From Dasypus novemcinctus (lineage: Eukaryota > Chordata > Mammalia > Cingulata > Dasypodidae), in NCBI RefSeq assembly GCF_030445035.2, contig NC_080698.1, positions 2,425,501 through 2,489,500 on the forward strand: a DNA stretch of 64,000 nucleotides. The letters run 5' to 3'. A model generated the notes under the pieces. The model was not told the DNA's origin. It ran no database searches and was given only the letters and a program-made list of their open reading frames with translations. The position numbers were made by a program, and so were the translations under genes. Shown here piece after piece: positions 1 through 10,273 of this stretch (positions within the stretch are counted from its first letter, which is position 1; the number at the start of each line of letters is the position of its first letter).

Positions 1-424
1 GATTTTCATCCACCCCACTTCCCCTCGTTTCAGTGGTGGAGTCAAAATGGCAGCTGCCAGCCCCTTTCTGCCTTGGACAGGTTCAAACTTTAGCTGCTCT
101 TAGGGTTATACTTTAGCCTGCCAAATGTACTAATCAGTAGCTGAAGTCAGTGCCCAACCATCTTTTCCTGTTTTTGGGAAGTGGAGCTTTGTGCCTCCAG
201 TGGAGGATGGGCACCAGCCTCCCGGGCGTGGAGGGCTCTACTCATGAATCTTCTCTGCAGATGGGCAGGCTCCCCCTCCCATTCTTTCAAGAATGTTGCA
301 GGATGCTCTTCTGGTCTCCTGGAGCCCCCAAACAGTTGCTTTAGATAGCTCTGGGTTATGACTAACTGTCCCGTAGCACAAGCTGACTCTAGGAGTGCCT
401 TACTCTGCCGCCATTTTGCTGCAC
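1..424. other. Upstream intergenic sequence, no gene recognised
   Basis: Unique-looking sequence. Short open frames on both strands lack conserved features, splice context or codon bias, so I do not call a gene. A GCCGCCATTTT string (YY1-like) lies near 408-418. Confidence 0.3.
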
Positions 425-850
425 CATTTTTAAGGATAAACATGCTTGAAAACAACCTAATGTCCACCAATAGAGGAGGGGCCACTTAAATAAATTCACA
501 TACTTTCAAGCCATGGAATACCATGTAGGTATAAAAACAAATGAGGCCATGCTATGGGCATTGATGTGGAGATACCTCAAAGGTATGTTGTTAAGTGACG
601 AAAGGCATAAGGGATAAGGTGCAAGAAGATTATGTTACCTTTTGTGTAAAAAAGGTGGATGGGTGGGTGGAGGAAAAGTAACACAAACAGGTACATGCTT
701 ATATGCACAGAGAAAATGACAGGATCCAGAAGAGATTAATACCAGCGCTGAGGTGAGGGGGAAGATCGTGGGTACTGGTGGATATAGTAAAATGGGGAAA
801 TTAATGTTCCCCGACTTTGCTGGATTGTGAAGGTTAAAGGAGGTCACAGG
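425..850 (+). mobile_element. Ancient L1 3'-end-like fragment
   Basis: The text runs through phrases typical of old mammalian L1 3' ends: 'aacaacctaatgtccacca', 'ggaataccatgtaggtata', 'gttaagtgacgaaagg' and 'ttttgtgtaaaaaagg'. It is diverged and has no coding potential. The family assignment is from memory of L1M-type consensus text. It could also be another old LINE. Confidence 0.5.
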
Positions 851-894
851 TGAACGGTGATGTTCTCTGGGTTGTGAAGGTTAAATGGGGATTC

Positions 895-1135
895 TAAGTG
901 AAGGGCAAAGCTCCATACCTAGTACCGGGCAGAAGCTCAACAAACAGAAGCCACCATTTGGATTATTTTGACTCTCACTACCAGTGCTGTTCCTGTGTCT
1001 ACACAGGTGATGCCAAAACCAGAGAAGCTGAAGGGCCTGCCCAGGGCACACAGCTCATGCAGGCAGAGTGGGATTTGCATCTCCTGAATCCTAGTGTACC
1101 ACTGTTTCCATTACAGTAGTGGCGCTAAGACGCCG
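895..1135 (-). mobile_element. MIR-like SINE remnant
   Basis: Antisense MIR-type core: 'gggcctgcccagggcacacagctcatgcaggcag' (written here only as a position cue, 1036-1069) followed by 'gggatttgcatctcctgaat'. These resemble the conserved MIR segment around 'cacacagct' and 'gggatttgaac'. Diverged, and boundaries are approximate. Confidence 0.4.
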
Positions 1136-3719
1136 TATGGGCCCTAAGCATTAGCTGCGTGCAGAAAAGCGAACATTTCACGTGTGCTTCTGCCTATGAT
1201 GCAAATTCATGTAGATTCCAGTGGGATTGAGAAAAGGTAATCTGTTCAAAAGCATGATTCAATTTATACTTGCCTTCCATCATTATGTCGATTCTCAATC
1301 ACAGACGCTGAAAGTACTGCTATTATTATGTGAGGCATCTCAAAACCTCTTGACATTGAAAAGGCGGTATCATCTTCTTTGTTGAAAAGGTTGCTAACAC
1401 CTTGTTAAAACATAAAGAAGGAAAGACACAGGATGTATACACACATGCATATCCAGAGAAAATGGTTGTGCATTATCAGCAACGCAGAGTTTACAAGTAT
1501 CAGTTTATATTCTAGGTATCATTGCCATAAACGTGAATGGCAGTTTTTACTAAAGCGGCTTTATTTAAAGTCTGTTAATAGAAAAGATCAAGCTGTAGTT
1601 CTCTAAAAGATTACGCAATGGTGGACAACCACAATAAGTAAGCCTCTGGGTTTAGTTTTGTTTGTTTTTTTAACAAAAGAATCACAAAATCGGAATGGGT
1701 GTGACAATGCTTTAAAGCATATTACCTCAAAGAAGGAGTTCAGGATTTTAGAACAGTGGTCCTGATGGAGGAGACTGTAACTGAGAAGAGACACAGGAGG
1801 ATACATTGGGATGAGGAAATAAAATATTACAACTTCCATATCTACTTTTCACCTTTTTAAAAAAGCCATTTTTCATTGAAATTTTCTATATTGTTATATA
1901 TGTATATAATTTAAGCGTACATGCTCAAAATTATTTTACTGAGAAGACTACAATCTTTAAATTTAAAAATCTTTAGAAATTTTTGTTTTAGAAGATAACA
2001 AGCTCAGCATAAACCTGCAGTTTTATAATGCAATTGTTACAAGCCCCAAAACGAGTCATCACAGTTACATTACCTAGCTTTTCCTGTGTAACAAATTACT
2101 CGAAAACAAGTCAGCATACACCAACCATTTTCTACTGCTGAGAACTGCACAAGGTGACTTGTATTGACCAACTAAGAATGGGGGTCCCGAAAATTATCAC
2201 ATAAGAAAGGGTTGAAGAAACAGAGGTTGTTTTGCTAAGAAAAGAGACCATTAATAGAAAGAAAGAGATATTTGGGTTAGAAAATTACAATCTTGATTAC
2301 TTACAGCTCAGTTTTTAATACAAATTATAGTGGGAGGAGAAATATTTAGAATGGATGCTCCCTTGAAGTGACAGAAACTTAAACATTTTCTCCTTTTCCC
2401 TCATTGATTTCATAATTACAGAACTATATAATTTCAGAAAGTTCCATTTGTATGGAATAGCACATTGGCTGACATAAAATCACTGGAAATTCCCAAAGGA
2501 GACGTATATATTCCACGCTTGTCATTCTTTTTCTTCATTTTTATCGAAGAATTGGCTATTTCTTCCTTCTCTTTTTCAGAGGAGACCAGTGTGGTCTTTG
2601 TTTCTTTCTCTTTTTTTCCTCTCATTCAAATTCTATAATTATAAATTAAAAATATAAGCAGGTCTGAAAATAGATATGAAGAAAAAGCTTTAGTATAAAC
2701 AAAAGAAAGATGGAGTAAAGTAAATGTCCTGCACCTGCCTGGGGAACGGATTGACAAAAGTCCCATCCTCTGCAGAGGAAGGGGTGACTCACAGCATTTC
2801 TTGTTCATGGAAAAGAAGGACGTGAAATAAAACATTCTAAAGAAAACCCAGGCAAGTATGGCGTCCTTTCTCTGTACAGCTGGAACAGTGTTCTGTTTAA
2901 ATAATTTTATATCTTTTCCTAGAATGAAAACTTCTGAAAAGTTAAATCAAAATTCTGTAAATATCTTTGCGTTGAATAAGAAACAAATCTATTCTATTGT
3001 AAGATTCAGAATTACATTTTAAATCAACCAATAAAATGAATTTTAATAACCAATAACCTTGAAAATTTAAATCATGATCAAATTTATACTCTCTGGATTT
3101 TTAACAAACAAAAAAATGAAGGCTGCAAACAAAAATGCCATTTTTCAGTAGCATTACTGGGAGAAATTCAGAAATGAGCATAGCTTGAAGAGAATTTTTA
3201 AGTCAAGTAGTTAAAAAAAATCACTGTGTATTCTTCTACTTTTCTAGGTTCAAAGTTATTTTTTGCTTAGTGGTGCAAAGTAGAAAATGGACATTTGCTT
3301 CTGGCACTGTGACCTTCTCCAGGCCCCTGCCCGAGCTGCCCTGATACCCTGATGTGTATTTTTGGCACACACTTGTAATAGAACCAGCAACCAGTTTCCA
3401 TAAACACTCAGTGACAGCAGGTGAGAATAAAACATCTCTCACATCAATGAAGAGTGCTACACTGTAAACACATTTCCCTCTTCTGTAAAATAGACGATTT
3501 TTAAAAAATTCATTCAGAGATAAGTGCTCCACACTATTCTTCTTTTCTGGTTATACACATGAATACATGTAATTTTTGTTTTAAAGCCAGTAGAGCTCTT
3601 AAATATTACAAGCTAGCTCTACTTTTAAAAAAAGAAATCTATAGCTGGTCCACATGTTTTCCAACTAAGACGTAGCATGAAACCTCCATATGTTTAAAAT
3701 GCCATACCCTTCACCCCTG
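1136..3719. other. AT-rich intergenic stretch, nothing recognised
   Basis: No exon, RNA gene or clear repeat could be identified. Open frames are short and look like chance frames in AT-rich DNA. No young SINE of the type seen later is present. Confidence 0.3.
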
Positions 3720-3746
3720 CACACGCACACACACACACACACACAC
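3720..3746. repeat. (CA)n microsatellite
   Basis: A 27-nt run of CA dinucleotides with a single G interruption near the left end. Likely length-polymorphic. Confidence 0.9.
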
Positions 3747-3959
3747 TACAGCTGCACACTTCCACACTTATCGATAACACTGGCTAAACCATTTTGGACG
3801 GGTTGGTGAGGGGTAGGGGGAGAAGGACTGGGGAGGAGGTTTTTTTTTGTTTGTTTTTATTGTTATTAATTGTACAATAGGCATGCATAATATTTATCAA
3901 ACAGGACATTTTGTTCTGTATTTTGTTTTAGTGTGTGTGTGGGAATCATAATTGTATTT

Positions 3960-4140
3960 AGACTTTGTATGGCATGGGTTACTTGGTTCAGAGCAGAAGC
4001 ACCTGCAGCAAATTAATTTGTTGTAGCACATTAATTACCTCATAGCTTCTATTTAGGCTGCAGCTGTTGCTATTATGTTAATATTTTTATCATCACTGTA
4101 TACAACAGGTTATGGCAATAATAGAAATATCTCTCTTTAT
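3960..4140. promoter_or_regulatory. Candidate conserved noncoding element with ATTA sites
   Basis: A compact AT-rich block carries clustered homeodomain core sites (AATTAATT near 4011, TTAATTACC near 4031), a palindromic CAGCTG E-box near 4060 and further ATTA-like sites. No repeat family is recognised. This composition is common in deeply conserved enhancers of developmental loci, and the block lies 4.5 kb upstream of the CTNNB1 promoter. Function is inferred; conservation could not be tested here. Confidence 0.25.
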
Positions 4141-5234
4141 TTTTTGGCTTCACCCCCACTGTCATTTCCATTTTTCCATGTCAGAAGGGAAGACAAAGAA
4201 ATTTAGGCAAATTAAGCCCCGAAGCACACTATAATTTTCTATTTCTGAACTGATTTGTAAGAGAATGGGTAACTGAAATTAGCAAAGCATCACCCCACAC
4301 AAAGATGGCGCGTGCAGAATTTGTGAAAGCGAGAAAGAGACGAAAGAGAAGCACGAGAGGGACGGACACAGCGGTGCTGGGCGGTGAGTGTTTGGATGGG
4401 GGTGGGGAAAATGCTGCAGTTTTCATGAAATAATAAGGTAGGGGAAAGAAGGCATACAAAGAGTAGGTTTTTCATTGTTGGTAAAATATAAACACAGATG
4501 AATTCTGTCTTTGGTTTGTTCATGCTTTTCACTCTGCACAGCAGGGATGTTCTTAAGAAGTTGCCCTCTGCGAAATTTCACTAAATGGAAACCGTGGCCC
4601 CTGCATGATGGGATTATAATCACACCGGCCACTCCTTTTACATAATTTTTTGTTTAAGATCCAGTAAATTTCCCTGTTTTTACTATACATAAAGCAATAG
4701 GCATGTGTATGTTCATAAACCGAGGGTTTGCATCCCCAGAGCCGAAAGCAGGCGACAACAAAAACCGCGAGTACCATGTCTACAAATCTCAATGGATTCA
4801 AAAACAATATGAAAATTTTTAGCTGACGAGAGCATGTCTCTGCCTGCAGTCCCTGCAATAGCTCACCATGCTGCCTACTAACCGCAAGATCAAAAATTAT
4901 CGATTTCATGGCGCTGCGTGCGCTGGAAAGAAAAGCTACTTTAACATTTGCATTGTTTAAGGAATGAGTTTAAAGAAAAGAATCGCCTTTTTTCCCTGAA
5001 CTTTTTGGAATCTGAAAATGGCTTGCTGTTTTAATCTTATCCGTGATTTACTATAATTCTATTATTTTTTAGCAGCCGGGGTCCAGAAACGATTTTTTTC
5101 GATGAATTCAGGATTTTGCCGCAGTGTACATCTGCAGTCCCAGAATCCTCCGGTAAGTTAATCCTTCTTGGATGGGAAACGCCTTTAACCTTCTCGTGAA
5201 TGGAATATCTGCAACGATTCTGAACATTCTACTA

Positions 5235-5640
5235 GAGCTGTGGGCACTGGGCGGGGCGGGGGCACCCACGGCGCCGTCCCTGTCCCCGTTCTCGGAACCG
5301 TGGGACGTGGACCTTTGTGACCGAGGGGTGGAGTCTCCCTGCGGCCTCTCGGCCTTTCCGTGGGGCCATGGGCAGGGCCCGTCGTGTCACACCGGTCAAG
5401 GCCTCGAGAACACCCAGGTCCAGGCGCCACGCGTGCTCTCGGCTTAGCCGAGGCGGCCACGGAGGCGACTGTCCCCGCCGCCACCAGCGCCACCAGCGCC
5501 CCCGCGGCCAGCGGCCGCCCTCCCTCGCCTGCGGTGCTCACCCGGGGCAGCCTCCCCGGACTCGGCCGGCCCTGCCCGGTACGGGAAAGAGCCACCCGTG
5601 TCGTCCACGGGAGCCCCTGCAGCCACGCAGCCTTTTCAGC
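5235..5640. other. Upstream CpG-rich island
   Basis: About 400 bp of very GC- and CpG-rich DNA (GGGCGGGGCGGGGGC at the left edge; many CGCC and CGGCC) flanked abruptly by AT-rich sequence. It is about 3 kb upstream of the CTNNB1 transcription start. Long open frames on both strands (for example 5185-5691 on -, 5317-5730 on +) are expected in stop-poor GC-rich DNA and show no recognisable protein. It may be an alternative promoter, an enhancer-linked island or a noncoding RNA start. Confidence 0.55.
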
Positions 5641-7984
5641 TGCAAGGAAATCAACAGACACCGCGACCCTGAAAGGAGGATTGTGAATCAAATGTCCCCA
5701 TCCATAAACAGCCCGCTGGACGAAGGGTGAAAGGAAAGGCGGATCTGCTACTGTCTAGGGTTTTGGGGGGTCATCAAGGACAATTTTAAACCGGCCTTCT
5801 TAGAGCTTGGGGATTTACTTCTCCTGAATGCTCGGGGTGTACGTCTTTAAACTCACCTTTCTGCTGGAAGGGGTTCTTCCCACAGGGTTTTGGGTGGAGA
5901 CTCCGGAGGAGACCACACCCTAGTTCTGCTTATTTCCAGATAGCGTTGATTAACAGTCACAATAATACATTAATTGGAGCCCATCTCCCATTTCCCTCTT
6001 TCTAAAGGATGCTCATCATCTTAGGAGCTCAATAAATGTTTAATAAACGGCCTTCTTCACAGTGCTAGCTTGATTAATATTTCTGTCTGAGTTGCAAAGC
6101 AACCTGCACTTATTTCTTTGCCTAAAGGTAGTGAGGAGATGCTCTGTTCCAGGAGCCGGCAGCCACGGCTTGAGGTGCCAATGGCCAGCACAAGTCACAC
6201 CTTCTCTGTTAAACCAGACGATGGTTTCCAGGATCAGTCTAAAATTTAGAACCATTTGTTTGCTGCAGTTTCCCAAAATGAACTGATTTATGTCAACTCA
6301 AGTGGGCTAGCTCCAGAAGGAAAAGGTGTAAAAGGATGAACTTTTATGAAATGTATTGCCCGAAGTCAAGTTTTAAAAGTCATTTTTACAAAATCATTTA
6401 TTTCACCAACTCATCAGGTATTTTGATACTTGTATTTCTCTTTGGTTTAATGACCACATTCGTCTTCATTTCAAATAAGTTATTGGTCTCATAATTTTGG
6501 TGAGACAATTGGAAAATGTTCTGTTTTATGAGAGAAGCAAATAAAAATCGGAGCAATTTGTTAATTTCAACTAACTTGTTTTAGTGGTAGTCACCCAGTA
6601 ATTCAACACTTAAATTTGATAGGGAAACACCTTATATTGTTGCAAAATTTGCCATTTCCTTTTATACTATTTTTTCCTTCAAGTATAAAGGGATTTCAAA
6701 AATCGCAATTCTAAAATGTAGATTAAAGTACTTAAATTATAGAGAAATACTTCGATTATTTTGGCATCCCAATAGAGAAATATAAAGATAGGGTTGCTTT
6801 TATCCTTTAGATCTTCTAATGGTACAAATATTTAACCAGTTCGAACAGTCTTCCATATTTAGAAAAAATAAACTGAACAAAGAAAAAGCAAGCATCTGTA
6901 AAAAAAAAAATCTCTAATATTAATTAGTCATCTGGTTTTAAAATGCATGACTTTAATGGCATCAGCTATATTCTTTAACTCTGTATGAGTTAAAATTGGG
7001 ACTCAGTATCTGGAAATGCCATGTATAGTTTTGAGTTTATTAAAAGCATTGCGTTGATGAAATGCCTTCTTTTTCTGTTCAATCTGTTTGAGTTATGACC
7101 AGCCATGCTGGTCACACCATACGCTACACTTAATTCTACAGAATTACTAGCAAAGTTACAAATGAGAAAGCCATTCCAGATAATGGATGTCACTGAACAT
7201 CATTTTAGTGCTTGGACTTTTTCACTGAGGCGGCGACATGTGCTATGTGCAGCAGTTAGCACTCCCATTGTAAATGGTAAAATATCTAAGGCAGAAAAAA
7301 AAGCTATTTAAAGAACATATTGGCTTGAAGTATTTAGTTATGTCTAAAACTACAAACGCTGCTCCTTGAGTGAATGAGCAAGTAGGTACACAGGTCTATG
7401 TACAAAGGCCTATTGTTTGCATTCATTAATTATAGTCCTAGGATAAAAGCCCCAAGATAACTTTCACTGTTGCTATTTGTCCTCTCTCCAGTGTTTTAGA
7501 GGGAAAATAAACAAAGTGAGAATAAAGAGAGCGAATCACCCTGTTTCAGCTTCGACAAATGTCCATCCTGGTGGATGACAGTGGGGACACTGCCAAGGGA
7601 AATGAAGACCGGACTTCGGCCTATTAAAATGAATTAGAAAATGGTTTTTGTTATTTTTGAAGAACAGAAAACCAGTTTTTAAAAAATCAAAGCTGCCTAA
7701 TGGATAGCCCCTTCTATAAATAACATTCTTGGATTTCTTGAATAATACCATAAAAATGCACCTCTTGCAAAGAAAAATCTTCACAAATAAACCTCTTGAT
7801 ACTTAGCAGAATCAGATAAAAATGGAATCTGTAAAAATTAACACCGGTGGCAGGGCTCAAGCCAATCCATTTCAATTGCCACGGTGGGCACTTACAGGTT
7901 TGGGAGCCGCGGCCTTGGCCCACGGGCCATGGAGAGCGCCCAGCTTAGGGAGTGGGGCTTGGTCCGGCCTTCACGTCCACTTTC
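5641..7984. other. Upstream flank, no gene recognised
   Basis: AT-rich DNA between the upstream CpG patch and the promoter-proximal minisatellite. I see no exon, RNA gene or recognisable repeat. The lack of lineage-specific SINEs over the first ~12.8 kb contrasts with intron 1 and is consistent with a constrained regulatory flank. That is only an inference. Confidence 0.3.
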
Positions 7985-8335
7985 AGGGGACTAGGGGGCA
8001 GTGGGACAGGGGCACAGGGGGCCAGTGGGCTAGGGGCCAGTGGGACAGGGAACAGGGGACAGGGGGACAGCAGGGTATGGGGATGGGGGCAGGGGGACAG
8101 GAGGCAGGACAGAGGGACAGCGGGCGGGGGGGTGGGGGCAGTGGGGGGGCAAGGACCAAGGGACTAGGGGGCAGGGGGCAGGGAGACGGGGTCAGCGTGG
8201 CAGCGGGACAGGGGGAGCAGCGGGGGAGGGGCAGGGGGACAGTGGGGCAACCGGGCAGGGGGCAGCGGGTCAGTGGGACAGGGGGCCAGCGGGCGGGGGG
8301 CAGGGGAATGGGGGCAATGGCGGGGGCCGGGGCCA
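7985..8335 (+). repeat. G-rich degenerate minisatellite upstream of CTNNB1
   Basis: About 350 bp built from variants of a 10-12 nt unit such as 'gggggcagtgggaca' and 'agggggacag'. The + strand has dozens of G-runs of three or more, separated by one to several bases, so it could form G-quadruplexes. It ends ~200 bp upstream of the TATA box and merges into the CpG island. Open frames across it (for example 7822-8541 and 8040-9227) are repeat-driven, rich in G, Q and R, and not credible genes. Confidence 0.85.
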
Positions 8336-8488
8336 GCAGGGCGGAGGCCGGGGGCCGGCGGCCGCCGCCCGCCGCGAACTCAGCGGACCCAGAGCCGAAC
8401 TTCCGTCCCGCGGGCCCCCCGCCCGCGAGCGCGGGTCGAGGCGCCGCCCCCCGGCCGCAGCGCGCCCGCGCGCACTACTTCGCCGCCG

Positions 8489-8503
8489 CCCCGCCCCGCC
8501 CCG
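8489..8503 (-). promoter_or_regulatory. CTNNB1: Tandem Sp1/KLF GC boxes
   Basis: CCCCGCCCCGCCCC repeated in register, giving GGGGCGGGG on the opposite strand, 35-50 bp upstream of the TATA box. This is the standard position and sequence for Sp-family binding. Occupancy is not shown. Confidence 0.6.
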
Positions 8504-8536
8504 CGGAGCGCTCCGCGCGGCAGGACACGCCGCCGC

Positions 8537-8544
8537 TATAAGAG
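8537..8544 (+). promoter_or_regulatory. CTNNB1: TATA box of CTNNB1
   Basis: TATAAGAG lies about 28 bp before the expected start. From memory, the human CTNNB1 core promoter also has TTATAAGAG followed by a GGCGCCATTTT initiator region, and this sequence has the same order (TATAAGAGG, then GGCGCCATCTT). Confidence 0.75.
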
Positions 8545-8555
8545 GCGCGCGCGCG

Positions 8556-8565
8556 GCGCCATCTT
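8556..8565 (+). promoter_or_regulatory. CTNNB1: YY1-like element at the transcription start
   Basis: GCGCCATCTT matches the YY1 core (antisense AAGATGGCG). It sits where the human gene has GCGCCATTTT, immediately before the mapped mRNA start as I remember it. It probably positions initiation. Confidence 0.5.
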
Positions 8566-8669
8566 GGGCTCGGGCTGAGGCGGCGGCGGCGGAGCGCGAG
8601 CGGCGGAGCGGGAGGCGCCAGCCCCGAGCGGCCCCGGCGACGAGCCACCCCGCGGCGCGCCGGCCCGAG
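8566..8669 (+). other. CTNNB1: CTNNB1 exon 1 (noncoding 5' UTR), end uncertain
   Basis: The transcription start is inferred by analogy with the human promoter, just after the YY1-like element. The following GC-rich sequence (GGCTGAGGCGGCGGCGG and on) corresponds to the 5' UTR and contains no ATG before the likely donor. I propose GAG|GTGCTG at 8670 as a possible donor, but the region contains other weak GT sites and the human exon 1 is longer, so the 3' boundary may lie as far as ~8790. RNA data would settle it. Confidence 0.4.
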
Positions 8670-10213
8670 GTGCTGCCTCCCCCGCGGGGCGCTCCCGCTG
8701 TCCCGGAGCCGGGCTGGGCGGCGGGCGGGGCCGGCGGGGCCGGGCGGGGGCGCGGGCCGCCCTGGGGCGGGACCGGGCGGGGGGCGCGCGGAGCAAGTTG
8801 GGCGGCCCGGCGGGGTGCGGCCGGCCCGGGCCCCCCGCGCTCTCCCCGCTCGCGCCGCGCGGCCGCCGGAGCCGAGCGCCCCGCGCCGGCGGCGCGGCCT
8901 GGCTGGACCCGGGCGCGGGGCGCGGGGGCGCCGCGGGGCTTTGTCTCGCGCCGTGGTCCCCTCCCCCCGCGCTGCGTGGCGGGGCCGGGCCGGGGCGCGG
9001 GCGCCGCGGGCGGGGAGGCCGCAGGGAGCCGGCCGGCGCTTCCAGACGCCCGAGGACAGCGCCTGGGTGCGGGAGCCCTGTCGCGTGTCCGCTCGGCCCT
9101 CGCCCCGGCGGCTTCTCGCCCGTCTGCTGCGGAGGCCGCGCCGGCCGCGGCTGGGAAGTGGCCGCGCTCCCCGCCGCTTGTTCCCTGCGGGACTAGCGGC
9201 GCGCTCGCACTGTGGAGTCTCGTTTAGCGTGCGCTCAGTCTCCTGCCTCACTTACTTTGCTTGTACATTTAACCTCCAGAATCTGCTCTTGTGTTTTCTT
9301 AAAGTGCCAGCAAGGACTAGTTTGTACACTGTCCTTTCAGACTAGACAGAATTCGATGAATTTGCACCCGATATGCATACTTTGACCTAGTCTTTGTTCT
9401 GAAGGCCACGGGCAAGGACAGGCCCCTGAGGTGGCTGCAGCAGTAGCTGAGGAGCTCGGAAAACTTGCAGAAGACTCTTGTGTAGCGTTAAAGAGAGGCT
9501 CAGGCTTCAGGCCTGAAGTCCTTGAGGGGGAAATACAGAGCTGCTCTGGAAAGCTTAGCAAAGTACGTACCGTGGAGTCCTAGGCCTGAGAATCTTCCAG
9601 AGACCCAACAGCTACTTTAAATCGTTTTCAGGGAAAACCAACTCCTGCTTTGTTTTTCTGTAAAATGGCTACTAAAAATGGAGCGTTAAACAGGCATCAG
9701 GTGTCAAGAAGCACCCACGAGTTTTCTTTCCTCCTCTCTTTTGATCTATTTGTTATGATTACTTCAGTACCAAGACGATTGTGTAGAAAAATGTGTATTC
9801 CAGCGTTAAAAACGTACTGGACAGTGAGTGGAGCGTCCGCTGCTCTTAGCGATGACCGATGTGGGGGTTCCTAGGCTTGTGTTCACGGACTGCTCTCGCT
9901 CCCCCAGACAGGAAGGGATAACCAGGGGACACACCTTTCTTTAAAGGTGTTTTGAAATGTGGTGCTTAGAAATTGTACCCGCAGATATCCTTTTTTGTTG
10001 CTCTTTGGGGAAGGGGAAAGTTGCATAAGCACGTTGAAACAAGGGACAAGGAGAGTTCAAAACTTTGAATATTTTTCTTTTATAGTTAGATTAAAACCCC
10101 AGACATTGATTATATAAGTATCTTCATACCAATGAAACTTTTACATTACTGAAATGAAACGGTGCATCCATCAAGTTACAAAGTGATTTTATTCTCTTCA
10201 GTAGTCTACTAGT

Positions 10214-10273
10214 TACAAGTAATTGTAGACGGGTAGGTGGTAGTACAAGTAATTGTAGATGAGTAGGTGGTAA
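10214..10273. repeat. 30-bp tandem duplication
   Basis: Two adjacent copies of a 30-nt unit beginning TACAAGTAATTGTAGA and ending GTAGGTGGTA. Units are 10214-10243 and 10244-10273 and differ at three positions. A simple local duplication. Confidence 0.85.

Larger units (their letters stand above)
8336..9215. other. CTNNB1: CTNNB1 promoter CpG island
   Basis: Dense CpG sequence (CGGCGGCGGCGG, GCGCGCGCGCGG and many CCGCGG) covering the core promoter, exon 1 and the start of intron 1. It ends sharply near 9215, where AT-rich intron sequence begins. An unmethylated CpG-island promoter is expected for this ubiquitously expressed gene. Confidence 0.85.

Noticed and set aside
5185-5691. 168-codon - strand and 137-codon + strand frames in the upstream CpG patch
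   Set aside because: Overlapping low-complexity frames without domains or splice context. Composition alone explains them.
8040-9227. 395-codon open frame on + across the CTNNB1 promoter and CpG island
   Set aside because: It runs through a G-rich minisatellite and CpG island where stop codons are rare. Low-complexity G/R/A/P sequence with no domain, and it overlaps the TATA box and exon 1.
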